DNA of 64,000 bases from Lachnospiraceae bacterium. GTDB taxonomy: Bacteria; Bacillota; Clostridia; Lachnospirales; Lachnospiraceae. The notes beneath the pieces were generated by a model that did not search any database, had not been told where the DNA came from, and worked only from the letters and a program-made list of their open reading frames with translations. Every line of letters begins with the position of its first letter. The first letter of the stretch is position 1. The stretch is taken from the NCBI GenBank assembly GCA_017511045.1, contig JAFWLM010000088.1:97692-161691 (forward strand), read 5' to 3'. Shown piece by piece: positions 26,433-35,150 of the stretch. The translations under genes were made by a program, and so were the position numbers.

Positions 26433-27458
26433 ATGGCTGTTTTAACAGAAAAAGAAAACTTTATGAGGATGTTTAAAGGCGAGATCCCGGAATGGATCCC
26501 TCGTTACACCTTAGGACCGGTCCGCGGATTAGAAGGTGTGGCTCCTGCTGTAGGCGTGGTTGCTCCGGAAATGCTCAGCGCGCACCGCAGGCGTGGGGGT
26601 GGAAAGGATATCTGGGGAGTTGAGTACATCACCAGTAAAGAAGCTGCCGGCGGTCTTCTTCCCAAAACATGGGACTTTATTTTAGACGATGTTACAAAAT
26701 GGCGTGATGTGATCAAAGCTCCTTCTTTGGATGATATCGACTGGGAGATGGCATGCAAGAAAGATCTGGAGGCGTGCGGAGTTGACCGCAGCAAGACAGC
26801 GCTTGCCTCGATGGCAGCATCCGGTTATTTTCAGACCCTGATGGCCTTTATGGGATTTACCGAAGGTCTTTGCGCACTATATGACGAACCGGAAGCATGC
26901 CATGAATTATTTGACTATCTTTCTGATTTTTACTGCACGATCATAGAGAACACGATCGATTACTATAAGCCGGATCTGTTCAATATTGTTGATGATACAG
27001 CCGCATGGGGCAATCCGTTTGTTTCCCTTGAGATGTTCCGCGAATACTTCCTCCCTCTGTATGACAGAGAGGCAAAGTTTGCCAGAGACCGTGGAATTCC
27101 GATCTGCTATCACAACTGTGGAAAGTGCGAGATCTTCATTGATGATATGGTGAAGATCGGAGTCGAGTCATGGAATCCGGCACAGATTTGCAATGATCTG
27201 GATGCGGTCCAGGAAAAATACGGTAACAAATTGATGCTTTGCGGATGCTGGGATCCGGTTAAGATCACAGATCCGAAGCTGACAGATGAAGATATCTATG
27301 ATTATCTGCAGAAGATCGCAAACGACAGGGCGAAAAACGGAGGTTTCTGTTTCCTTGCAACGATCCTGATCCCGGATGAGGGCGACAGTCGTATGCTGCA
27401 TGTCAATGATGTCGTTAATAAGGCGATCTACGAGATCGGACATAATTTTTATAAATAA
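26433..27458 (+). CDS. URO-D superfamily protein (methyltransferase-like)
   Basis: A 341-residue member of the uroporphyrinogen decarboxylase superfamily, in the branch related to cobamide-dependent methyltransferases (MtaA/MtbA, O-demethylase methyltransferases). The CYHNCGKC segment (about residues 228-235) and MLCGCWDP (about residues 269-276) give a His/Cys set that could bind zinc as in those enzymes. It lacks typical haem-pathway context and no corrinoid protein is adjacent, so tetrapyrrole decarboxylation is unlikely. GGAAGG at 26421-26426 supports ATG 26433. It probably acts with the neighbouring hydrolases and flavoproteins, for example in demethylating a methoxylated aromatic; this is inference. 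Confidence 0.75.
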   Translation: MAVLTEKENFMRMFKGEIPEWIPRYTLGPVRGLEGVAPAVGVVAPEMLSAHRRRGGGKDIWGVEYITSKEAAGGLLPKTWDFILDDVTKWRDVIKAPSLDDIDWEMACKKDLEACGVDRSKTALASMAASGYFQTLMAFMGFTEGLCALYDEPEACHELFDYLSDFYCTIIENTIDYYKPDLFNIVDDTAAWGNPFVSLEMFREYFLPLYDREAKFARDRGIPICYHNCGKCEIFIDDMVKIGVESWNPAQICNDLDAVQEKYGNKLMLCGCWDPVKITDPKLTDEDIYDYLQKIANDRAKNGGFCFLATILIPDEGDSRMLHVNDVVNKAIYEIGHNFYK

Positions 27459-27510
27459 AATTTGATAGGAAAAATGCGGGAAACGCCGAAAAAACAGGCT
27501 TTCCGTTACA

Positions 27511-27539
27511 TGAATGACCTCATAGTTTTTTAGCATTTT
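27511..27539 (+). repeat. 29-bp box, copy 2 (upstream of PhlG-like gene 1)
   Basis: Identical in all 29 positions to 25083-25111, including the ATGA-CC-TCAT dyad (27514-27523). It begins 85 bp before ATG 27596. The flanks of the two copies differ, so the identity is not simply a longer duplication. Confidence 0.85.
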
Positions 27540-27595
27540 ACGTGAATAAAATTTTTTCTTACTATGGCGATATAGAGAAAGGAGATGGTGGTTTT

Positions 27596-28429
27596 ATGGA
27601 AATGATGCAGAAACCAAAAGTACAGATAACCGATGCTGATAAGCAGAAAAGTTATTTTAAGTACTATGAACGTGACTTGGCTCCGATCGCTCCTCAGAAA
27701 ATGGGCAAGATCTTCGGTCCGCCGATGATGCCGATTGGAAAACTGACATTCCCTGAAAGAGCAAAGATCTTAGAGCCGGGTTTTGAAGATGAAACAGGCT
27801 ATTGTGTTTTGCCGGATGGAACAGGATATATTTCAGATACAACCTTCATTCCGGGAGGTACTCCGGAAATGGTTGACTGGTATTTTGCATGGAGAGGCTT
27901 GGATCCGTTCCGCTTTACCATCGTAAACCCGCAGGAGAACCTTGGTGCAATGTCCATGCAGACCTGCATCACGAAGGATCCGTTCCGTACTGTTCAGGAA
28001 AAATACTGGGATACGACACAGGAGATCCGCCGCATGGGTCAGATGGGACCGATGGGCCCTCCGCAGATCGATTATCTGAACTTTAAATGTCCGTCCAGCG
28101 TTGGATTCGATATGGAAAAGATCGGCCCGGACAAAGAGACGAAGACACTTGTCTGTGCAAGAAACTTTGCAGACGGACAGCCGCCAATGGCAGCTCCGGA
28201 CTACTTTGTCTGCCATCAGGTAAAAGAGGCAGAGGGCGGAATCAACGTCACAAGCCGGATCTGGTATGGATGGACCGTTCGCTATGGAAAGAGCTATAAA
28301 GCACTTCCGGACGAGTTCTTCATGCAGCCGATGGTTCCGATGGCGCTGATGATCCAGAATGCAACCGAGTGGGCAAACCTTGCTGCGATCCTTCCGGAAC
28401 TGTATGCAGCAGAGAAAGACACATTATAG
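27596..28429 (+). CDS. PhlG-like protein with substituted metal ligands
   Basis: A 277-residue protein of the DAPG-hydrolase (PhlG) family, recognised by its similarity to the neighbour at 32690 (PGGTPEMVDWYFAWRGLD versus PGVTAEMFDWWFAWHGLD, and the C-terminal helix). PhlG uses two His and two Glu to hold zinc. Here the positions aligned with H110 and H232 of the neighbour are N115 and Q254, whereas E143 and E258 remain. It therefore may be inactive, bind another metal, or act as a partner subunit. ATG 27596 follows AAAGGAG; the longer frame from GTG 27542 is less likely. It is followed 13 nt later by the ferredoxin gene. Confidence 0.75.
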   Translation: MEMMQKPKVQITDADKQKSYFKYYERDLAPIAPQKMGKIFGPPMMPIGKLTFPERAKILEPGFEDETGYCVLPDGTGYISDTTFIPGGTPEMVDWYFAWRGLDPFRFTIVNPQENLGAMSMQTCITKDPFRTVQEKYWDTTQEIRRMGQMGPMGPPQIDYLNFKCPSSVGFDMEKIGPDKETKTLVCARNFADGQPPMAAPDYFVCHQVKEAEGGINVTSRIWYGWTVRYGKSYKALPDEFFMQPMVPMALMIQNATEWANLAAILPELYAAEKDTL

Positions 28430-28442
28430 GAGGTGAAGTAAG

Positions 28443-28688
28443 ATGTTACATACAAGACACAAAATTGAGTACGATCCTACGAATTGTGTTGGTTGTAAGT
28501 TATGCTACAAGGCTTGCTTCATCGATGTCATTCGCTGGGACGAAGAAAAGAAACAGCCGATCTTTAAATATGTAAATGAATGCGCACACTGCAATTACTG
28601 CATGGCATCCTGCAAGAAAGGCTGTATCACAGTAGTACCTGATTATTCAAGCCAGAGCTACAGACAGAGCTTTGACATGTACCGCTAA
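28443..28688 (+). CDS. 2[4Fe-4S] ferredoxin-type subunit
   Basis: An 81-residue ferredoxin with two four-cysteine motifs, C15-C18-C21-C25 and C47-C50-C53-C57, each CxxCxxCxxxC, without the usual proline after the fourth Cys. AGGAGGTGAAGTAAG precedes the ATG. It lies 12-15 nt before a fumarate-reductase-type flavoprotein, the same arrangement as AprB-AprA, so it most likely passes electrons to or from that flavoprotein rather than being a free ferredoxin. Confidence 0.93.
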   Translation: MLHTRHKIEYDPTNCVGCKLCYKACFIDVIRWDEEKKQPIFKYVNECAHCNYCMASCKKGCITVVPDYSSQSYRQSFDMYR

Positions 28689-28703
28689 GGAAAGGAGGAA
28701 ATG

Positions 28704-30365
28704 ATGGGACAGAATTTCGAAGAAGTAAGAGAGTCTGCGGATATCCTCATTGTTGGCGGAGGAATTGCAGGATTAACGGCAGCTGTTTCTGCAAAAGAGA
28801 AGAACCCGGATGCAGAAATCATCGTTGTTGAAAAACAGACCGCAGGTTATGGCGGAAAAGCAAATAAAGGCGGCGGTGTGCTTCAGTATTTTGATCTTGA
28901 GCACATGAAACCGGAAGAATTTCTTCAGTATCACGTTCATGCAGTCGGCTGCTATTTAGGCGACCAGGATGTGATGAAGAAATATGTTGCAATGAATAAT
29001 GAAATGATCGACCGCTTAGCAGGCTGGGGAGTAACCGTACCGCAGGTCAAGATCCCGACAGGACCTATGACCTTTATGTTCGGTATCGACCTTGACAGCA
29101 CGCTGAAGATGGCAGCAAAAGCCAGAAAGCTGGGCGTTAAGATCTTTGATAAAGTTCCGGTCTCCGATCTTCTGACGGATAACGGAAAGATCGCCGGCGC
29201 AGTCGGATACAGCATCTTAGACGGAACCTTCTATGTATTTGAAGCAAAGGCTGTCATCATGGCAACCGGCAGCCAGAACTACAGAGTTTCCGAGATGTGG
29301 AGCTGCGGACGCGGTGACGGTATTGCAGCAGCATACCGCGCAGGCGCAGAAATGAGAAACACCGAGTTTGGTAACTTCGGTCAGCTCTTCAGAAAAGAGA
29401 GTCTTCATGAGGTCGTCTTTGGTGAGAACAATATGTACAACCGCTTAGGCGAAAATGTCACCAAAAACTTCAGAAGATTCCCGGAAGCAGATATCAGTGC
29501 AACCGCACTTCGCGAGTGGTATGACCAGATGTCTCAGGGCAAAGGACCGATCTATCTGCATCAGCCTCCGAGACCGGATGATGGCGGATTCGATAAGATC
29601 TGGCCGCGTCCGTATGGCGGACCGTTCTGGAAAGAGCAGCGCCGTGAGGAAGAAGGCAAGGATAAAGACATGGAAGTCATTCCGGGACTCGTTGGTGAGC
29701 AGTCACCGGTTCGTGTCGATATCGACATGAAGACTTCAATTGAAGGCCTCTATGCAGCAGGCGATGTCTGCTACTGCGGCAGCGGCGGACCTGGTGCCGT
29801 TCCGGCTCCTCCGGGAAGAAACCGCGGTTCCGGTATCTTAAATGCTGTATTTAACGGCATTGTCGGCGGTGAGAGTGCTGCTGAGTATGTTAAGTCAGCA
29901 GAGAAGAGAACGCTGAACGAAGAGCAGATCGCAAAACTGAAAGAAGATGCATATGCACCTTTGAACAGAGAAGAAGGAATCGATCCTGTTGATGTGATCG
30001 ATCTGATCCAGGATGTTATGTGTCCTGTTGAGAATAGTATCATCATGAGCAAGCATCGTCTGGATATCTGCATGAGAAAGATCGCAAAAGCAAAAGAGAT
30101 GGTCAAAGAGCTGAAAGCGGACGATCTTCACGGAATGCTTTCCTGCCATGAGGCAGAGGCCATGGTCCTTTGCTGCGAGATGCAGATGAGAGCATCCATG
30201 ATGAGAAAAGAATCCAGAGGCTGGTTCTTAAGAGAAGACTATCCGATGATGGATAATGATAACTGGCTGAAATGGATCATTGTTAAGAATGAAGACGGCG
30301 AGATGACACTTCATACCGAAGATGTTCCGATCGAGAGTTATGACGTGCAGCCGTTGAAATTCTAG
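28704..30365 (+). CDS. Fumarate-reductase/AprA-type FAD flavoprotein
   Basis: A 553-residue FAD_binding_2 flavoprotein. The dinucleotide motif GGGIAGL is at 18-24 after a short lead, FAD-contact segments include TAGYGGKANKGGG, and the C-terminal FAD motif is IEGLYAAGDVCYCGSGGPGAV. With the ferredoxin it would form a soluble two-subunit reductase. Relatives reduce C=C bonds of fumarate, acrylates or phenylpropenoids, or act on APS; the actual substrate is unknown. There is no Tat or Sec signal, so it is cytosolic. Two adjacent ATGs exist (28701, 28704); the second has the better 5-nt spacing from AGGAGG. Confidence 0.85.
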   Translation: MGQNFEEVRESADILIVGGGIAGLTAAVSAKEKNPDAEIIVVEKQTAGYGGKANKGGGVLQYFDLEHMKPEEFLQYHVHAVGCYLGDQDVMKKYVAMNNEMIDRLAGWGVTVPQVKIPTGPMTFMFGIDLDSTLKMAAKARKLGVKIFDKVPVSDLLTDNGKIAGAVGYSILDGTFYVFEAKAVIMATGSQNYRVSEMWSCGRGDGIAAAYRAGAEMRNTEFGNFGQLFRKESLHEVVFGENNMYNRLGENVTKNFRRFPEADISATALREWYDQMSQGKGPIYLHQPPRPDDGGFDKIWPRPYGGPFWKEQRREEEGKDKDMEVIPGLVGEQSPVRVDIDMKTSIEGLYAAGDVCYCGSGGPGAVPAPPGRNRGSGILNAVFNGIVGGESAAEYVKSAEKRTLNEEQIAKLKEDAYAPLNREEGIDPVDVIDLIQDVMCPVENSIIMSKHRLDICMRKIAKAKEMVKELKADDLHGMLSCHEAEAMVLCCEMQMRASMMRKESRGWFLREDYPMMDNDNWLKWIIVKNEDGEMTLHTEDVPIESYDVQPLKF

Positions 30366-30443
30366 ATAACTCTTACTAGTTGATCAAGGGTGGGAAGTTT
30401 TTCCCCTCAAAGCTTTCCGCCCGTATAGAAAGGAAAGGTAAAA

Positions 30444-31415
30444 ATGGGAAACAGAGTATGTGATGCATTAGGGATTGAGTATCCTGTGATCCAGGGCGCA
30501 ATGGCATGGACCTCTATGGCACCGCTCGTAGGCGCAGTTTCCGCAGCTGGTGGACTTGGTGTCTTAGGCAGTGGATTCATGCCGAAGGAGATCATTTTAG
30601 GACAGATGGCGGAAGTCCGGAAAATGACGGATAAACCGTTCGCTGCAAACCTTTTCATTGATCCGACACCGATGCTTGAAGTAGGTGTTTCCGCGATCCT
30701 CGAAGGGAAACCAGCAGTTGCTTATATCGACAGTTTAAATCTGCTCGATTATGACTTTACAAAGAAACACTATGACATGTTCCATGAAGCAGGCATCAAG
30801 GTCGTTGCGAAGATCAACTATCTGGAAGATGCTCTCGTTGCTGCAAAAGCAGGAGCAGATGTCATCATTACAAAAGGCTTTGAAGGCGGCGGACATGTAA
30901 CAAAGGTCAGCGCAAGAGTCCTTCTGGCAGAAGTTGTTGAAAATCTTCCGGATGTTCCGGTCGTTGCTTCAGGCGGAATTGCTACTCCTCGTCAGGCAGC
31001 AGGCCTTACAGTTCAGGGTGCTGATGGTATTGAGATGGGTACCGCATTTATGGCAACGCAGGAATGCCCGATCCATCCGAACTGCAAAGATGCAGTCGTA
31101 GATGCGATCGACCGCGACATCGTAGCCTGCGGACAATCTACCGGCGAGCCGAGCTGGCAGATCCGGAATGGACTTGCTGATGAAATGCTTCAGTTAGAAG
31201 CAGACCTTCCGTGGAGTGAAGCAGCTGATAAGATCCGCGAAATGTCCATGGGATCTCTTAGGATCGCTTCCCTGGAAGGTGACAGAGAAAAAGGTGCAGT
31301 CCTTGCAGGACAGGTTGCAGGACTGATTCACGATATCCCGCCGGTTGCAGACAGAATCGTAAAATTCTGTGCTGAGTGGGAAGAGTTATTAAAGAAACAG
31401 TATTCATTATTCTAA
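30444..31415 (+). CDS. Nitronate monooxygenase/FabK-type FMN oxidoreductase
   Basis: A 323-residue TIM-barrel flavoprotein of the NMO/enoyl-ACP reductase II family. Signatures: PVIQGAMAWTSMAPLVGAVSAAGGLGVLGSG at the start, GADVIITKGFEGGGHV, and VPVVASGGIATPRQAAG for FMN phosphate binding. No fatty-acid genes surround it, so FabK itself is unlikely; in this place it may reduce an enoate or quinone-like intermediate. AAAGGAAAGG gives a good ribosome site, 78 nt after the flavoprotein gene. Confidence 0.85.
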   Translation: MGNRVCDALGIEYPVIQGAMAWTSMAPLVGAVSAAGGLGVLGSGFMPKEIILGQMAEVRKMTDKPFAANLFIDPTPMLEVGVSAILEGKPAVAYIDSLNLLDYDFTKKHYDMFHEAGIKVVAKINYLEDALVAAKAGADVIITKGFEGGGHVTKVSARVLLAEVVENLPDVPVVASGGIATPRQAAGLTVQGADGIEMGTAFMATQECPIHPNCKDAVVDAIDRDIVACGQSTGEPSWQIRNGLADEMLQLEADLPWSEAADKIREMSMGSLRIASLEGDREKGAVLAGQVAGLIHDIPPVADRIVKFCAEWEELLKKQYSLF

Positions 31416-31434
31416 TAGAAAAACAAAATAGGTT

Positions 31435-32640
31435 ATGAGCGGGGTAAGCGGACCGGAACAACAGTATAGCAGGACTAGAGTAGGTTTGATGCTTGCAGCC
31501 GTCATGATGATGGTTGTTATATCAGGATTCGGAAACTTTAAGTTTGTGCCGATGCAGAACTCGATCATGGATTATTTCCATATCCAGGAAAGCGCTTACG
31601 GTTACTTAAATACAGCTTCCGGATGGGCAACTGTTTTATGTGCGGTTCCGTTTGGCTTCCTCGTTCGGAAACTGAGGTGCAACGTCAGCATCATTATCGG
31701 GATCTCAGTTGCTGCGGTCGGTATCTTCATACAGGCAACTACTGCAAGCTTTGTAGTAATGGTGATCGGAAGAGTAATAGAAGGTGCAGGAAGCAGCTTT
31801 GCAGGACTCGTAACAGCAGCATTGACGTTGAATCTGGTCAATCCGAAGAGACTATCTTTTTGGAGCAGCGTATTTGTAGTGGCAACGATCATGCCTCAGG
31901 TCATAATGGCAAAGGGCGGAACGGCACTGATGATAAACAGCGGACTTTCGTTTCAGCAGATCTTCCGGATCATAGCATTTATTTACCTGGGTGCCATTAT
32001 CGTCTGGCTGATCCTGGTCCCGTTCTCCCTGAAGATCCATGGAGTAGGAAGCAGTGTGAAGCCGACCAGAGAGCAGACACTGAGGGTCATAAAGAACAAG
32101 TCCAACTGGCTTGTGGCGATTGCAAATATTTTCTTTAACCTGGTTTCCATAACCTTTACGGCTTACATCATCAAATACCTGATGACGAAAGGGCTTACGC
32201 AGCATTCGGCAGCAAACTACTATAGCCTTACGACGATCCTTGGCCTGGCATCAATGATCATATTCGGCATCTTGTCGGATAAGCTGAAAACAAAACGCAA
32301 GATTGCAGTTATGTCCTGTTTTGCAGCAGCTGTATCATTTGTACTATTGGCAGTACTCCCGGGCAATCTGATCATCATCTACGTGCTTGTTTGGGGAACC
32401 CTGCCGAGATCGGTTGCAGTTATGGTTCAGTCTTCTTCTGCGGATATTGCAGAAGTGCCGACCGATATTCCAATCGTCAATTCGGTAAAGGGTACGATCA
32501 TGCAGGTGGGCTCGATCATTACAGGGATCCTGCTTGGATATATGATCCAGTATCTTGGATACAATGTTTCGATCTTTGTATTAGCCGGTGGTATGGTGAT
32601 AGCCGCAATTATGTGGATGTTTGCAAAAAGGATCCCGTAA
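31435..32640 (+). CDS. MFS transporter (paralogue 2)
   Basis: A 401-residue MFS protein with about 12 helices, paralogous along its whole length to the one at 25180 (same start pattern with FKFVPMQNSIMDYFHI versus FKLVPMQEAIQTYFHI). It starts 19 nt after the NMO-type gene with only a weak AGGTT ribosome site, so it belongs to that operon. It is followed 49 nt later by the intact PhlG-like gene. Together with 25180/27596 this makes a duplicated transporter plus PhlG-like module whose members have diverged. Confidence 0.88.
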   Translation: MSGVSGPEQQYSRTRVGLMLAAVMMMVVISGFGNFKFVPMQNSIMDYFHIQESAYGYLNTASGWATVLCAVPFGFLVRKLRCNVSIIIGISVAAVGIFIQATTASFVVMVIGRVIEGAGSSFAGLVTAALTLNLVNPKRLSFWSSVFVVATIMPQVIMAKGGTALMINSGLSFQQIFRIIAFIYLGAIIVWLILVPFSLKIHGVGSSVKPTREQTLRVIKNKSNWLVAIANIFFNLVSITFTAYIIKYLMTKGLTQHSAANYYSLTTILGLASMIIFGILSDKLKTKRKIAVMSCFAAAVSFVLLAVLPGNLIIIYVLVWGTLPRSVAVMVQSSSADIAEVPTDIPIVNSVKGTIMQVGSIITGILLGYMIQYLGYNVSIFVLAGGMVIAAIMWMFAKRIP

Positions 32641-32689
32641 CGATTCAGATAGTTAACATATAAAGTAGTGAAAGGAGGGGGTAAAACCG

Positions 32690-33472
32690 ATGGCTGTAGT
32701 TTTAACAGAGAAACAAAAACAAAGCCCATTATACAAATACTATGAGCTGCCGATTGATCCGGTCCCTCAGGATGTTGCGGAAAAGATCATGGCGATGTCT
32801 TATGACGATGCAGAAGGAATGGCTTATGAGGACATCAACAAGATGTTTGATGATGGCTATCTGAACTGTGAGTTTGGTCTTTTCAGTAATCCTGATGGAG
32901 GATGCATGCTGTCCAACCTGACGGATATGCCGGGAGTGACAGCGGAAATGTTTGACTGGTGGTTTGCATGGCACGGCTTGGATACCATGCGCTACATCAT
33001 CTGGGATAAGGACGATCATTATTACTGCCAGACACAGAATGTAGAGCAGGCCCTGGATGATTCCTTATCTCTCAGAGAACGTTTCTGGAATACTGAGCAC
33101 GAGGTCAAAGAGGGGCTGCTGGACGGAGATGATCCAATCCCGGTTCGCCTGAAATTTGTTCCTCCGACAGTCGTAGGATTTGATCCGGAGAAGCTGAAAG
33201 ATTTTAAGGGTACGATTATTTGTACACCGGGACCTGCTATCATGATTCATTTCCTTCGACCGACAGCAAATGGATCGGAACTGCGCACCCGCTTCTTTAT
33301 GGGATATATGTCAACCCCGAACGGCGTGATCAGGGTTCCTGAATTTCCGCGAATCGACGGAATGGGCAGAGCGTTGCTGATGCACAATGTGAAAGAATTC
33401 ACGCATTTAGCAAAGATCCTGCCGGATGTTTACAATGAATTTAAAGACGACTGGAAAGTCGGCTTGAATTAA
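32690..33472 (+). CDS. PhlG-family C-C hydrolase (phloretin hydrolase/DAPG hydrolase-like)
   Basis: A 260-residue protein of the PhlG family, Zn enzymes that hydrolyse the C-C bond between an acyl group and a phloroglucinol ring; the gut enzyme phloretin hydrolase of Eubacterium ramulus is related. The four expected ligands are all present: H110 in DDHYY, E138 in TEHEV, and H232 and E236 in MHNVKEF. The signature MFDWWFAWHGLD (87-98) is intact. AAAGGAGGGGG lies 8 nt before ATG 32690. This is the most informative gene for guessing the cluster's substrate: an acyl-phloroglucinol or dihydrochalcone-like plant compound. Confidence 0.82.
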   Translation: MAVVLTEKQKQSPLYKYYELPIDPVPQDVAEKIMAMSYDDAEGMAYEDINKMFDDGYLNCEFGLFSNPDGGCMLSNLTDMPGVTAEMFDWWFAWHGLDTMRYIIWDKDDHYYCQTQNVEQALDDSLSLRERFWNTEHEVKEGLLDGDDPIPVRLKFVPPTVVGFDPEKLKDFKGTIICTPGPAIMIHFLRPTANGSELRTRFFMGYMSTPNGVIRVPEFPRIDGMGRALLMHNVKEFTHLAKILPDVYNEFKDDWKVGLN

Positions 33473-33515
33473 TATTTTTAAAATAGTCTGAAAAAGACAG
33501 ATTAGGAGGATTTTT

Positions 33516-34919
33516 ATGGAGAAGAAAAGTATTGGCTTTGGAACACGAGGTACTCTTCTGATCATCTATCAGATGCTGGCATATGCGGGCTATTGTGCGT
33601 TTACAAACTTCCCGCAGAACGTAATGTCTGAGTACTACGGTGGAACGACGACCACAACGTTGATGAACCTGTTCGGCAGCTTGATTGGTTACTGCGTTAC
33701 CTACTTTATCGTGGCACCGAACATTGGTAAGATCAAGAGCATGAAGCGCGTAGGTATCATCTTAGGTATCGTTTCCTTGATCGTCTGTGCAGGAATCTGC
33801 TTTATCCCGCCGACACAGAAGGTCTTATGGTGCATCTGCTTCGTACTCGTCCTGATCTTCACACAGCTTTGGGGATGCTTCTTTGTTACACAGCTGATCG
33901 GAAACTGGTTCCCGAGAAGAAAAGGAACGGTTATGGGTATCGTTACAATGTCCTTCCCGATCGTAACTGGTATCTGCCTGAGCCTGTTCATGACACATTT
34001 CTATTCCGTACTCGGAACAAGCGGAAGCATTACGGTAGCAGCTATCACAGCATTCTCACCGTACTGGATTCTTTCCTTGATTGGTCTTATCATCTGCGCT
34101 ATCTGGCTGAAAGACTTCCCGGAGCAGTGTGGTGCTTACAGAGATAATGATAAGAGCTTCACACCTGAGATGGCTCAGGAAATGCTGATGAGAGAACTGG
34201 AAGCAAGAAAGAATTCCTGCTGGAAGCGTTCCAAAATCTGGGGATGCAAAGACTGGTGGCTGCAGGCAATCCCAAGTTCCCTGCTTCTGGCCTGCGCAAT
34301 GGCATTCATGGTTCAGATCATTCCTGTCCTGTTCTCCTATGGAGCAGAGCTGGATGTGCTGGCAGTACCGGGCTTCGTTCTTATGAGCAGCGGTGCGAAC
34401 GCAGTTCTGTTTGGTCTTTCTATCTTTGCATGCTTCGGCAGCTGGCTGCTCGGAGTATTGGATACTAAGTATGGAACAAAGACAGCAGTCTTCATTACAT
34501 CCTGGATCATGCTTGTTGCAGGTGTCCTGGGTATCATCGGTAATGTATGGTGTGCAGTGGCTGCTTGCTGGTGCTTAGGCCTGTTCATGGGTGCTGCTTC
34601 CAACTTCGCATTAAGCTCCATTGTTCGTTACTGGAGAGCAGAGGACTTCCCGTCTGTTATGTCCGGTGCACCTCCTCTTGGAACCGTTATCGGTGCAGCA
34701 TTCCCGTTCATCGTTGCTTCGATCGCTTCTGCAATGTCCTACAAAGCAGCATTCGGATTCGTTGGAATCATGGCTATCGTCTGCATCGTCTGCATCAGCC
34801 TGTTCAAGCCGCGTGGAGTTGCTGAATATGACAGAAAACTCAGAATCGCAGCTGGTTTAGAGCCTGATGATGTTCTGTTCGATCGTCTCGACTATGAGAA
34901 GAGAATGAATGCGAAATAA
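33516..34919 (+). CDS. MFS transporter, OFA (oxalate/formate antiporter)-like
   Basis: A 467-residue, 12-helix MFS protein unlike the two paralogues before it. The long, cysteine-rich helices and TQLIGNWFPRRKGTVMGI recall the OFA and monocarboxylate transporter group. It lies 43 nt after the PhlG-like gene behind TTAGGAGG and is the last gene of this transcription unit, closed by a strong terminator. It may export a carboxylate product of the hydrolase; that is inference. Confidence 0.85.
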   Translation: MEKKSIGFGTRGTLLIIYQMLAYAGYCAFTNFPQNVMSEYYGGTTTTTLMNLFGSLIGYCVTYFIVAPNIGKIKSMKRVGIILGIVSLIVCAGICFIPPTQKVLWCICFVLVLIFTQLWGCFFVTQLIGNWFPRRKGTVMGIVTMSFPIVTGICLSLFMTHFYSVLGTSGSITVAAITAFSPYWILSLIGLIICAIWLKDFPEQCGAYRDNDKSFTPEMAQEMLMRELEARKNSCWKRSKIWGCKDWWLQAIPSSLLLACAMAFMVQIIPVLFSYGAELDVLAVPGFVLMSSGANAVLFGLSIFACFGSWLLGVLDTKYGTKTAVFITSWIMLVAGVLGIIGNVWCAVAACWCLGLFMGAASNFALSSIVRYWRAEDFPSVMSGAPPLGTVIGAAFPFIVASIASAMSYKAAFGFVGIMAIVCIVCISLFKPRGVAEYDRKLRIAAGLEPDDVLFDRLDYEKRMNAK

Positions 34920-34958
34920 TGAATCGTTAACTGTTTCATTCAATTTTTTATAAAATCT

Positions 34959-34998
34959 CTCCCGCCCCTGAAGGATAAAAAGGGGGCGGGAGTTTTTT
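34959..34998 (+). terminator. Terminator ending the catabolic gene block
   Basis: CTCCCGCCCC (34959-34968) pairs perfectly with GGGGCGGGAG (34983-34992), followed by six T residues. Confidence 0.95.
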
Positions 34999-35067
34999 CG
35001 TGTTTCAGCAGGAAACAGTTGTACTATTTTTACAAATCAGCCCGTATTTTTTTGGCATTTTTACATT

Positions 35068-35098
35068 TTGACCTTTGTCTAACCCAAGACTTTACAAT
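35068..35098 (+). promoter_or_regulatory. MerR-type promoter (19-bp spacer) of the FAD oxidoreductase
   Basis: TTGACC (35068-35073) and TACAAT (35093-35098) are separated by 19 bp, the over-long spacing that MerR activators correct. The spacer TTTGTCTAACCCAAGACTT shares 14 of 19 positions with that of the TRAP promoter at 37622. A TTTG-N7-CAAG half-dyad is centred in it. Just upstream, TTTTTTGGCATTTTT (35048-35062) resembles the right half of the 29-bp box. Confidence 0.82.
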
Positions 35099-35150
35099 GT
35101 GTGCAGAAGTTGGAGTAGATTAGAATTTGTAAGGTTTATAGGAGGCAGAT

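Noticed and set aside
26433-27458. Haem-pathway uroporphyrinogen decarboxylase (hemE)
   Set aside because: Sequence and context fit the methyltransferase-like branch better, with no other tetrapyrrole genes nearby.
25083-27539. 29-bp repeats as a CRISPR array or attachment sites
   Set aside because: Copies are 1.5-2.4 kb apart with genes between them, and no integrase or cas gene is present.
30444-31415. Enoyl-ACP reductase FabK of fatty-acid synthesis
   Set aside because: No fab genes around it; the location among transporters and hydrolases suggests another NMO-type role.
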